From Paracyclopina nana (lineage: Eukaryota > Arthropoda > Copepoda > Cyclopoida > Cyclopettidae): DNA of 64,000 nt. Made by a program: the position numbers and the translations under genes. Of this stretch, positions 24,708-35,611 are shown in pieces; the stretch's first letter is position 1, and every line of letters begins with the position of its first letter. The notes beneath the pieces are model-generated. The model did not search any database. It was not told the origin of the DNA and saw only the letters and a program-made list of their open reading frames with translations. The DNA lies in NCBI GenBank assembly GCA_019096065.1, contig JAGUCH010000009.1:4660001-4724000 (forward strand). The letters are read 5' to 3'.

Positions 24708-24727
24708 TAGATGAACATCACATTAGA
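24708..24727. repeat. Solitary copy of the dispersed terminal repeat
   Basis: GTAGATGAACATCACATTAG, almost identical to the copy at 3038 in the K2P intron. No partner found. Confidence 0.4.
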
Positions 24728-25212
24728 AGAGGGGAATGAACAGATTTTCCAAATGGCTAGCACACTTTTGCAAAAAAGCAGGTTAAAATGCCTTTTTTGT
24801 TCACCTTTTTTAATTGGATAATTGACTGATCTTGTCCAGGTAGAAAATGGGCCATTAGCGGTGTGGTAGAGTATCTCTCGCGCATTGTTTTCCCAGTTTA
24901 GAGTCAAGGTTTTGGGAACCCTGCTTCACTGTTAGCATGGACCGTTATAGCATTTTTCTTGCCACTGCACTATGATCAATGCTGCCAAATGGGAGCATCT
25001 CATCTCAGCCTTTTTAACATACTGAATATAGTATCATCACTTCAAATCCTAAAGTTCAACTCCTGATTGAAAAACACATTATTCTCTTATCGATGATTGG
25101 CACATTTCAACCATGTCTAATATGAGAATAAAGGAGCATTTCATTACATTGTAGTTATTTTTCTTCTCGAGGCCGGAGAAGCATCATTAAAAGAGCATTC
25201 TCCTTCATCTAG

Positions 25213-25409
25213 AATGAGGTGTTCATCTATATCATGGATTAAAATTCACATTAATTTTGAAACTTATTTCATTCTTGCAAACTGAAAACCAATTTGAAAG
25301 AAAGCAAAATCAGCGTAAAGAAGTTGATACATTTCTGGCCACAAAATTGTGATTTCAATGAAAACTGAAGGAACGCCAAGCAAAAAACTCCAGGTGAACA
25401 CCACATTAT
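25213..25409. mobile_element. MITE-like element
   Basis: Left end AATGAGGTGTTCATCTAT (25213-25230) and, inverted, AGGTGAACACCACATTAT (25392-25409). 197 bp, AT-rich, no coding frame. Confidence 0.5.
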
Positions 25410-26331
25410 TTTTATCATTCGGATATTTTTTGGCTGAGAAAAACTGAAGCAGGATCATTAACCAAGCCAATTCTCAAAATGATGGATATGTTTTATTGTT
25501 ATGACTGAAGAAGATGAAATGGAAATTGCACTCGAGGCAAAAGTGCTAATTTTTTTTTTTTTTTGCTGCTGTTGATGAATTGAAGCTACATCTCCAACTT
25601 CAGCTGCGAAGAATTCTTACAGGGAGAAGCTTGCATATTATTTATGTGAATCATACTTCATCATTACTAGAATATCAAGGAAGGTCATGAAAAATTTGCG
25701 CACATAAATTGCTCATATTGTATTTTTACTTACTTTGTATGCAATATGGCGTTTTTTCCACCACGATGAGGCCAATGTGGCAAAAATGTGCTATATACTG
25801 TAAAATTATACTTTTTCCTTATTTTTGGCCTTTTGCAAAATGTAATCAAAAGCATGATGGGCATTTTCCAGCTTTGTGCCAAAGGGGACGTTAACTTAAG
25901 GATTTCAGGCCAAAAAGGGAGATGACTCTTAATAAGTTGAGACTTAAGGGAAAAATACCTAAGTTCTTTATGTATATCATAAATAAATAGCATTGAAGAG
26001 AACATAAGTTAAAAATATCACATGCTACAGCCAAACAGTATAGAATAAAAAGAGCAAAAAGTTAAAGTGCTCATACTAGGAAATCCATGAGCCCCACCTG
26101 GTGGCCGAAAACTGCATTTAAAATGATCAAAAATAATTCAAAATAAACACGCAACCTTTCACATATGACATACTTGAAGCTAGCTGAGCCAAAACGGAAC
26201 AATTATCTAGACAACAAAACCTCCGTCAAAATTCGCATTTCTCAAAGAAATAGGAACGGCCAAACGCGAACGCTCGGAGCACTGCTCAAGCGCGCCGGTC
26301 AACTAGAAGGACTACAGCAGCAATAAAAACC

Positions 26332-26586
26332 TGGAATTCACCAAAAACATAGTGAGTGGAATTCACCAAAAACATAGTGAGTGGAATTCACCAAAAACAT
26401 AGTGAGTGGAATTCACCAAAAACATAGTGAGTGGAATTCACCAAAAACATAGTGAATGGAATTCACCAATTAATAGTTAATTCACCAAAATGCATAGTAA
26501 ATGAAATTCAGCAATTAATAGTGAATTCACCAAATGCATAGTGAATGGAATTCTCAAAGTACATAGTGAATTCACCAAATACTTGA
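26332..26586. repeat. 25-bp tandem array
   Basis: Five near-exact copies of GTGGAATTCACCAAAAACAT plus AGTGA, then a decaying tail in which GAATTCACCAA and CATAGTGAAT recur at variable spacing. It adjoins the 290-bp array. Confidence 0.85.
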
Positions 26587-26601
26587 TAAAGTTATAATGG
26601 C

Positions 26602-27470
26602 TCATTTTGGAAACTTGGAAGCAAAGCTAAGTTGGTTAGTTGTTCCTAGACACAGATTGGACTGAGAAACTTTAACAGTGTCTGCCCAAGAGCAAACAAC
26701 TGAGTCTGCTTCTCCATGTGGCCATGTCAAGCTCTGTGGAACTTGAAGCCAATCTGCTTGTTAGAGACCTTATCCATCAAACTTAGTCAACTTATTCTAA
26801 TTGCAAATGGATTGGACTTGGTTAGCAGTGTTAGTGCCATTTTCGATTAAAATGTGGAACTTGTGGATTCAAGCACTATTTGCGTTTCTGTCTCATTTTG
26901 GACACTCAGGAGCAAAGCTAAAATAGTTAGTATTTCCTAGACACAGATTGGACTGAGAAACTATAACAGTGTCTGCCCAAGAGCAAACAACTGAGTCTGC
27001 TTCTCCATGTGGCCATGTCAAGCTCTGTGAAACTTGAAGCAATCTGCTTGTTAGAGACCTTATCCATCAAACTTGGTCAACTTATTCTAATTGCAAATGG
27101 ATTGGACTTGGTTAGCAGTGTTAGTGCCATTTTTGATTAAAATGTGGAACTTGTGGATTCAAGCATAATGCTTGTTGATGTCTCATTTTGGACACTCAGG
27201 AGCAAAGCTAAGTTAGTTAGTATTTCCTAGACACAGATTGGACTGAGAAACTATAACAGTGTCTGCCTAAGAGCAAACAACTGAGTCTGCTTCTCCATGT
27301 GGCCATGTCAAGCTCTGTGGAACTTGAAGCCAATCTGCTTGTTAGAGACCTTATCCATCAAACTTAGTCAACTTATTCTAATTGCAAATGGATTGGGCTT
27401 GGTTAGCAGTGTTAGTGCCAGTTTTGATTAAAATGTGGAACTTGTGGACTCAAGCACAATGCTTGTTTTG
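26602..27470. repeat. 290-bp satellite, three tandem copies
   Basis: Units start at CTCATTTTGGA near 26601, 26892 and 27182. They share blocks such as CCTAGACACAGATTGGACTG and TTAGAGACCTTATCCATCAA with few differences. No consistent open frame runs through the copies. Confidence 0.85.
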
Positions 27471-27539
27471 GTCATGCATTTAGTAAGTAATACAATCAGT
27501 AAATTAGCACTGTCTAGCATACTGTTCTAATTGTGAGTA

Positions 27540-29190
27540 GGTTGGAATGTTTGAAAGGTTGCTAGTTTTTTAAGTTTTTAAGTTTTTTAAGTTTTGACCT
27601 TAATATTACCAATCAATATAAGATCTGCATTAGTTATGATAATGCTTACTTTGTGTTGAAATGGTTAAATGTTCCCGAGGCCATTTAGCCTGTCTTGGAC
27701 AGGTACCTGTCTTAAGCAAGGATCACTGACATTTACGAAGCAGTCTAGCTGGTCTTGGTCAATTACTTGTCTTTAGCAGTAATCCCTGGCGTTTCTGAGT
27801 CCGTTTAGCTTGTCTTGGACAGGTACCTGTTTTAAGCAGGGATCACTGACGTTTCCGAAGCAGTCTAGCTGGTCTTGGTACTTGTCTTTGGCAGCAATCC
27901 CTGACGTTTCTGAGGCCGTTTAGCTTTTTAAGTTTTGACCTTAATATTACCAATCAATATAAGATCTGCATTAGTTATGATGATGCTTACTTTGTGTTGA
28001 AATGGTTAAATGTTCCCGAGGCCATTTAGCTTGTCTTGGACAGGTACCTGTCTTAAGGAGGGATCACTGACGTTTCCGAAGCAGTCTAGCTGGTCTTGGT
28101 CAAGTACTTGTCTTTGGCAGCAACCCCTGACGTTTCTGAGGCCGTTTAGCTTGTCTTGGACAGGTACCTGTTTTAAGCAGGGATCACTGACGTTTCCGAA
28201 GCAGTCTAGCTGGTCTTGGTCAAGTACTTGTCTTTGGCAGCAATCCCTGACGTTTCTGAGGCCGTTTAGCTTTTTAAGTTTTGACCTTAATATTACCAAT
28301 CAATATAAGATCTGCATTAGTTATGATGATGCTTACTTTGTGTTGAAATGGTTAAATGTTCCCGAGGCCATTTAGCTTGTCTTGGACAGGTACCTGTCTT
28401 AAGCAGGGATCACTGACATTTACGAAGCAGTCTAGCTGGTCTTGGTCAAGTACTTGTCTTTGGCAGCAACCCCTGACATTTCTGAGGCCGTTTAGCTTGT
28501 CTTGGACAGGTACCTGTTTTAAGCAGGGATCACTGACGTTTCCGAAGCAGTCTAGCTGGTCTTGGTCAAGTACTTGTCTTTGGCAGCAATCCCTGACGTT
28601 TCTTAGGCCGTTTAGCTTGTCTTGGACAGGTACCTGTTTTAAGCAGGGATCACTGACGTTTCCGAAGCAGTCTAGCTGGTCTTGGTCAAGTACTTGTCTT
28701 TGGCAGCAATCCCTGACGTTTCTGAGTCCGTTTAGCTTGTCTTGGACAGGTACCTGTTTTAAGCAGGGATCACTGACGTTTCCGAAGCAGTCTAGCTGGT
28801 CTTGGTCAAGTACTTGTCTTTGGCAGCAATCCCTGACGTTTCTTAGGCCGTTTAGCTTGTCTTGGACAGGTACCTGTCTTAAGGAGGGATCACTGACGTT
28901 TCCGAAGCAGTCTAGCTTGTCTTGGTCAAGTACTTGTCTTTGGCAGCAATCCCTGACGTTTCTGAGGCCGTTTAGCTTGTCTTGGACAAGTACCTGTCTT
29001 AAGCAGGGATCACTGACGTTACAAAGCAGTCTAGCTTGTCTTGGTCAAGTACTTGTCTTTTGCAGCAATCCCTGGCGTTTCTGAGTCCGTCAAGCTTATC
29101 TTTGTCAAGTACTTGTCTTGGTCAAGTACTTGTCTTTGGCAGCAATCCCTGACGTTTCTGAGGCCGTCTAGCTCGTCTTCGTCAAGTACA
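27540..29190. repeat. 120-bp satellite with higher-order structure
   Basis: The repeat unit alternates two related 60-bp halves: one with CTTGTCTTGGACAGGTACCT and one with GGTCTTGGTCAAGTACTTGT. The basic period is 120 bp. In the left part a non-repetitive block (starting AAGTTTTGACCTTAATATTA) recurs at about 27590, 27928 and 28275, making a higher-order unit of roughly 340 bp. Because 120 is a multiple of three, frames stay open on both strands. The 242-codon plus-strand frame at 28356-29084 is a run of 40-residue repeats and is probably not a gene. Confidence 0.85.
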
Positions 29191-31784
29191 TTAGCAGAGA
29201 TTCCTGATCCATTTTTCCCAAAGAATTTTCAATTATTTCACTTTTTCACTACAGCTGCTGCTGCTTACTACCCGGCCAAGCAGTTGCTCAGCTACTTTGT
29301 TATGGTTTTTAGTTCTTGCGCTGGCTATAGAGGGCAGTATTGTTTCTGCATAGCAGAGCCATCTCTTGTTCAGTGAGAAAAACTCACGAAATGTTGATTT
29401 AATTTTTTTCTTAAGTTATGGTAGATTCTGAAAAAGTTTTTTGTGAAAGCTTTTTATGATCCCATAACCTATCTGTATGCAAAGTTTCATTGGTCTAAGT
29501 ATAACCAGTCCTGAGCAAATCCCACTTTTTGATTTTCCGGTCTTAAGTTAACGTCCCCTTTCACCATTTCAAAACTGCTGAAAATTGCCCTCATCCCTCA
29601 AAACCAAGAGAAACAAATGATACGCAGTACATTTAATGATCAATCTACAATAAAGGTGCTGCTGTGAAGAAAAATCATTCGTATTCTGATGCATTTTGAT
29701 AGTTTTCTCCGTATGCCGCCAAACTGGGATGAAATGTCCTTGCTCAAAGGCATTGTTTGCCATTAATGCAGCATCGCACGCGGCTCAAAAAGCCACGAAA
29801 TATTATTGGTCTGTGCATTTCCCATATTCTACCTTCACAGTGAATTAATTCGCTTTTTAACTCACAAACTTTTAAACAAGCATAGTGAGTTTGATGAGGT
29901 GTTCATCTGCCGGCAAAAACAACCCTTTTTACAATTAATTTCAATTACATGCATTGACTTGACGACTTATTTAAGTTTATTTGAGTTATGCATTGCTTCA
30001 CAAACCTTTCAGAGTGGAAATTCATTATTTACGTGACACTAGTGTTATTGTGAAATGAGGCCTCGGGCTAGTGTGTCACATTTTGCCATAAGCAGCATCA
30101 CGTACGCGTATCTACTTGAATTATTTGCGCAGAATGAAGAAGAAGAAGAAAATCTGCTTATTTGTAAAGCAATTTCCAACTCATTTGGGGTTGGTGAAAT
30201 TCGACACTGATTACCTCATCATCTTCTGCAGCTAATTTTGCATTTTGCTAGCACTCGCAAAAAAGCAGTATAGTAGCATCATAATTAATGTACGGATCAA
30301 ATTAGTTCCAAGCTAGGCATAATTCACCTTTAAATTCCGATTAGGCCCAGCGGCCATTTTGGAATTTTGAGCTTCAGCTAAAAATAGGTGTTACCACCCA
30401 CTTTTTCCCTGTATAAGCTAATTTAAGCTGAACAAAATGAAACGCAAGAATCAGCATCTATTTAAGCTACAAGCATAAATATGTACTATATGAGTATATG
30501 TGTAAAAAATAATGTGCTGCTCTTTTTGCCCTGTAGCAGCAGGTGGAATAAGTGTAAAGAAGAAAGTACTTCAAACAAAGACACATGTCTTCCAAATCCA
30601 GAGCCCACATTCTTCATTTGGTGGCTTTGAAGAAGACTTTTCGGCCAAAAGATCAAATAGCTGCACCTTTTGACATTTGGACCCCCAAAAGAATGAGAGC
30701 CTAATTTCACTTGATCCGAGCAATGAAAGGAATTTCTTGGGAAAATAATTCAGCAACAGTTGGCCATTTTTTCATATTTCTACTAGACTTTCTATCAATC
30801 TTTTTTATTTTGCTACTATAAATGTTGCCAATTAGAGTGAAAAAAAACATGGAAAACAGTGGGATTTTTCCAACGCCGGAAATCCAAGTCTTGATTTTCT
30901 CATCAGATGAAAAAGCATGGCATTATGTTTCACTTGATAGTTGTTGCATGCAGTTGCATCAGTTACACTGCTGCAAATATTATCATATCATATTAGCAAC
31001 ATATGCTTGCTTTGAAGATATGTCAAGCTTCTGTCACAAGCTAGCAATTTTTTGAGTTATTTGCTTGATTCTCCTCCAAGGTTACAAAATAATAAGTTTT
31101 GCTAGCAACGCATCTCTTGAATCATCTCTTGTTTTTTTTGCATTGGTAATTTGTAATTGGAAACTTCCTCTCCCCAGCTTATTTTCATTTTCGTGTGAAT
31201 TTTATGTGACTAATTTCACCTGAGCAAATAGGTATTTGCGCCATCAGCACAAACTGCAAGCTCTGCAGGGTTTCACTATAGTTTAAAATTTGAAAAGTGC
31301 CCAGGGCAAAATTAATTCCCACGGAGAAATAAAGCACAGGACTTGGTCATATTTTTTCTCTTTTACTTTTGTGGTGCTCATCTATCCAGCAACGCAAAAC
31401 ACTATCGAGGCGTTTTCCGTTTTTAGAAAAAAGTATGAATATCACATGAATAGCATTAAAAAGAAATCGATATTAATGAAAAATATTCATTTTTATGGAG
31501 CTTATAAAGTAGGTCCGTTTAAGAACTGAGGGATGGCTTTAAAATGAATAATACGAGTACAGCTTTACTAGCCCAAGCCTGCAAGGACTCTAATTCTATG
31601 AATGTTTTTCCAATTTATAATTCGAGGTCAGCTTTTTATCAGTGCTCATGTTCCCCAGGTCGGTATATACATTTTTATATTCTGTAACATGATTTATAAG
31701 TGTTTTAATAAGTTAAAGTGAATTTTACGGGCTCTCACAAGCTAGCATCCTTTGGTATGAAAAAATAATCATATCCACAGAGTG
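29191..31784. other. Gene-poor region
   Basis: About 2.6 kb with no supported exon. One isolated GTTCATCTG motif lies near 29901 and a diverged one near 31377. The open frames are short and have no domain. Confidence 0.35.
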
Positions 31785-31853
31785 GCTCAGTGGTTAGAAC
31801 GGTGGACTCTAGATTCAGTCATCTGAGGTTCAAATCCCAGTCATGCCTAAATT
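31785..31853 (+). other. tRNA-like relic
   Basis: Contains an A-box-like GTGGCTCAGTGGTTAGAA and a B-box-like GAGGTTCAAATCCCAG at tRNA spacing. The acceptor ends do not pair, the T stem has mismatches, and the best anticodon loop (CTCTAGA) would read UAG. A tRNA pseudogene or the head of a tRNA-derived SINE is more likely than a working tRNA. Confidence 0.45.
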
Positions 31854-31879
31854 CTATTTTCATCATCCGGCTTTAATAG

Positions 31880-33172
31880 TTAGCAAGGAACTGAAAAGAG
31901 GCATATGTACCAATAATTGTCTTTATTGACTGTATTAATATATTTGAAAGGTGGAGGGTAGCCAAACAGCTCATAATCCTTTCTACAGAATTCATACAAT
32001 TCCTGAATCAGTTCCTTGGGTACGTCTTTATAAAACATTTCTAGTGGATCTTGATCATTTCCTAATTGGTATCTTGGATTTTCATGCAAATTCTCTTGCA
32101 ATAGAGACTATAGCAAAGGTATTATATTTAACATTTTACAAGTCAAAAGAGCTTTTCTTACTGTTAAATTGAGAGTTTTTAGAATAAAGTTGGTATCCTC
32201 ATCAAATGTCTCCAGATGTCCTACAATGTCAAAATCAATGGCACAAACAGGGCATAGGGTCCACATGGGCCTAAAGTGGTTATCAAGCTGAAAAACTTGA
32301 TTGCTTTTCCAAGAATCAACGAGGTATTGAACAAACTCAGTTGGTGTCACATGCGTCGCAGTCAAGTTGGAATCTGAGCTTCGATACCTAGAACAATTCA
32401 GAGTATTTTATCATTTTGATTCAAGCTAAAAACCATAAGGAAATTATCGTTATACTTGTGGACAATTTTTTCACCAAGCATACGAAAATATCCTTTGTTG
32501 GTACGTAAATCAAACATCTTGTTATAATAGGCTGAAGCAATTTTTCCAAATGGCTCTCTCACAAAGAGAAAGGTTAACATTTGCTCAGAAGCTTGCTCAA
32601 TGGATTCATGCACCAACCTAAAGATTTGCTTCCTCAAGTTTCGTCTTGTATTTTCAATCTTCTCCCCCATATGTACTAAATTACTCTGGTATTGCTTCAT
32701 GTCAATACCATAAAGCCTGGAATTTTTTTATAAATTATATTAATTGCTTACTCAATGAAACTTACTTCAAAATGTGTGAGATCCATGTTGTGGAACTTAC
32801 TTTGTTCATTTGGCAATAAATGAAATTGAAATTGTTCACAAACCACAGACAACTATTTTTTTCTATGAAAAACTTAGTATTGCTATGGGCTAGTAAATGA
32901 TCGGACTTTAAGTTTTTTTGGCAATATTTCTTGATGAGCAGTGTTCTGTTGAAGTATTTTGCAGCAGCTTCTTCCTTGGCCTCATTTTGGATAGGAGAAA
33001 TCCTCTCAATTTTTTCGTAATAGTATTTTACAAATTCTTCTTCTTTGTTTGAATGTTCTTCTGAAGAAATTTCCGAATCAAATTGAACATAACCAGCTTT
33101 AAAAAATAAAAATGTCAAAAGAATGGCAACTCTGTAGCTGAATAGAAGATAGTTAAAGTTGGCAATGTCCAT
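31880..33172 (-). CDS. Golgi carbohydrate sulfotransferase (HNK-1 ST/CHST8-14 family)
   Basis: Type II Golgi enzyme moving sulfate from PAPS to sugar chains. Four exons join in phase: 33172-32766, 32716-32456, 32387-32162 and 32107-31880, giving about 373 residues; the introns are only about 49, 68 and 54 bp. The ATG at 33170-33172 is followed by a signal anchor (YRVAILLTFLFF) near residue 15. The 5'-phosphosulfate-binding region is MNKVSSTTW near residue 120. The 3'-phosphate site is FVREPFGKIASAYYNKM near residue 185. The later family block LCPVCAIDFDIVGHLETFDED is present in altered form. The 5' site has Met-Asn where Pro-Lys is usual, so activity is likely but not certain. The acceptor sugar cannot be inferred. 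The gene is head to head with CNPPD1, 468 bp apart. Confidence 0.85.
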
Positions 33173-33640
33173 TTTAAAAGAGCTGCAAAAAAGTACTGAA
33201 ATGTACACAGGTGTAAAAAACAACAACAGCTCAAATTTGTACTGTAAAATGATTGAAATTTGAAAGTTTGAACACTTTGCGTATTTGCCTCCCTTTTTAG
33301 GTAGAGCTGTACACTTTTGTAGGCACTTATTTTTTGCCTCTTATTCAATTTACCCATAGTTTGAGGTTAAAAACCAATTAAAATGGAGGAATTTTGCTCC
33401 AAAATACAAGTATAATTAGATATTCTCTCATTAACTGAAAAAACTCCGAATAAAAGACAAATTTACTAAGTACGCCTTCAATTTCATAAAATTGACTTAT
33501 TTTTTCGATCCTTTTCTAGTCGTTAAGCAAAAGGACCGTTTCACACAAGAATCGGGCGAATGTGGCTTTTTCTCGCAATATATGTCGCTAAACTGCGCTT
33601 TGCATGCAATTAAAACAAGAATCAGAAAGCATTCTCCTCG

Positions 33641-35276
33641 ATGGCGGACCTCGATCACTGTTTTGAAAATTTGTGGCCAAATGGCAAAAGTAAAGTAACA
33701 GCCTTCAATATGGCCTCTCTGACCTCGCTAGACTGGTTGGAACGGCCTCCAATGGTGGAGGAAATTGACAACAATGACGAAGACGATCAAATTGAACCAC
33801 AAGTAAGCATGGCGTCATATTTTTTTATGTTATTGTTTTTTTTTTCGCACCTGACCTTCACTTTTTCGTTTCAGATTTGGGCAGATTTTGACGAAACTTC
33901 TGAAAGATTCCGCAGAAGTCTCTATTATGGCCGAACACCCAACTCAGACAGGTTGAGCCTGCCTGTGACTGGTAAGTTGCTTTTCCATTTAAAAACTTTT
34001 GGTCTCACTTGCTTAAAAACAAGCTTTTTATATATGTTAGGAATTCGAAAAAGGCTTACTTTTTTGGAACTTGTTGTCGTGAAATTATTGAAAATATTAG
34101 CTGAATTAACTAAGTATTTAAATAAACAATTAAGTAATGACACATTGTTTGTTGAAGTTATCTCAAAATATGACTCATCTTATAAAAAGATGATTATGAA
34201 AAATATCCGAAAAAAATCCAGTTAGAAATAATTGCGACTCATTTTTGAAGCGAGTCATGAAACAAAATTGTGATTAGTTAGATTAGAGTGAAATTAGCAA
34301 CTCATTGATTGTTACATGGTTTTTTGCAGAAATATGTGTGTCCAAATTCAATGAGTTGAATCTGGATGAGGACTACATTTACTCCAAGTTGAACAGGTTG
34401 GATGTTTGCAAGGCTGCTGAGATCACCAAGGAAACGTGCAGCTCTCCAACTTCACTTGTGCTTGCTCTGATGTATCTTGACCGATTGCGGCATAACAACC
34501 CCAAATACCTCGGCAGCATTTCCTCCACTGATCTGTTCCTTGTTTCACTGATGGTCGCCTCCAAATTCCTCCATGATGATGGGGAGGAAGATGAGGTATT
34601 CAACGATGAATGGGCCAGCTCCGGTGGAATGGAAAAAAAGGAACTCAACAAGCTCGAAATGGACTTCTTGACCGCGATCGATTGGAACATTTATGTATCA
34701 CCCACGGATTATGAGGCAAAAACGGAATGTCTTGAGCTGGCTGTTGCAATGAAAGAGGTAGACAAGCGGGGAGGCTGGACAACTTATTCAGATTTACTTG
34801 TCATGTCAAAGCAAATGGATTTGGTGAAAATCTGGGAAATCCTCTATGAATACACCGTCAAATTAACTGCAGTTTGTGCCTTCGCATATGCAGCCTCCTT
34901 GATGACAATGATTGGTACTTGTCATCTGGTCTCAAGATCAACGCATGATCATCGCACTCAGAATTTGCTGATGCCTCGGCAACACGACTCAAACCAAGCT
35001 GCTGATTCTAGTGAGGAAATCGTCAACGAAGTTGATGACAGGGTTGGATTTGCTGTTGCTGGACTTAACTCATCATCGAATGACAATGAATGCAACTTGA
35101 TGACAACAGCCCATTTCTTCAAGGTAGACGACAAACACCCCGAAGAAACCTTGCTGAGGTTCCATCAACACTCATTTGTCAACCGGTTAAAGCCAGCTCT
35201 GTTTGCCTTGAAAATGGGCTCATTTCGGGATTTAATGCTTGGTTCGCAATTAATCTCTGGAATTGGGCATGTTTGA
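33641..35276 (+). CDS. CNPPD1: CNPPD1-like cyclin (Pas1/PHO80 domain) protein
   Basis: Conserved animal protein with a cyclin-like domain; its function is poorly defined. Three exons join in phase: 33641-33802, 33875-33971 and 34330-35276, about 401 residues. Diagnostic blocks are RRSLYYG, TSLVLALMYLDRLRHNNPKYL, SSTDLFLVSLMVASKFL, EVFNDEWASSGG and LEMDFLTAIDWNIY, all of the cyclin fold. A hydrophobic stretch (LTAVCAFAYAASLMTMIG) follows near residue 260, as in the vertebrate protein, and may be a membrane segment. The C-terminal tail is unconserved. The first in-frame ATG is 33641; a second at 33710 is also possible. A poly(A) signal AATAAA lies at 35309-35314. Confidence 0.88.
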
Positions 35277-35308
35277 CATTTCAACCCATATTATAACTAT
35301 TCTTGAAA

Positions 35309-35314
35309 AATAAA
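35309..35314 (+). terminator. Poly(A) signal of the CNPPD1 gene
   Basis: AATAAA 33 bases after the stop codon at 35276. Confidence 0.5.
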
Positions 35315-35611
35315 TTCCTTTTTCTTCGAAGAACGTATCGGCCTTTTCACTCGTTAATTCAGGTTTATTTCTGCTTAGCTAAGCAAAAAAAAAGACCACA
35401 AGACCTCTTTACTCACAATTGAGGCCACAATGTAAGCTTAGTCTTTTCAGACAATTGACTTTGTTATTTTGAACTGGTATCAACTAAAATGACCTGACCA
35501 ACCAAACCAATTTATAATGGTCGGCAATTATTAAGGATTTTGCTATTAAGCAACAATCGAAAGTCCAATCAGAAAAGCCCTCGGCTAGTTGACTCAAATC
35601 AACTGTACTAA
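35315..35611. other. Intergenic
   Basis: About 300 bp between the CNPPD1 poly(A) signal and the LNR gene start. It should contain the promoter of the latter; no distinct motif seen. Confidence 0.35.

Larger units (their letters stand above)
22463..26331. other. Gene-poor region
   Basis: About 3.9 kb with no supported exon. It includes the CIP4 promoter region on the left, one paired MITE-like element (25213-25409), isolated motif copies at about 22933, 23697, 23882 and 24708, and a run of about 16 T's near 25550. Confidence 0.4.

Noticed and set aside
26332..26586. CRISPR-like array
   Set aside because: Direct tandem satellite without unique spacers, in a eukaryotic genome.
28356..29084. 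242-codon frame of 40-residue repeats as a gene
   Set aside because: Explained by a 120-bp satellite period; kept as a low-interest check because of two-strand openness.
31785..31853. Functional tRNA gene
   Set aside because: Acceptor arms do not pair and the T stem is broken.
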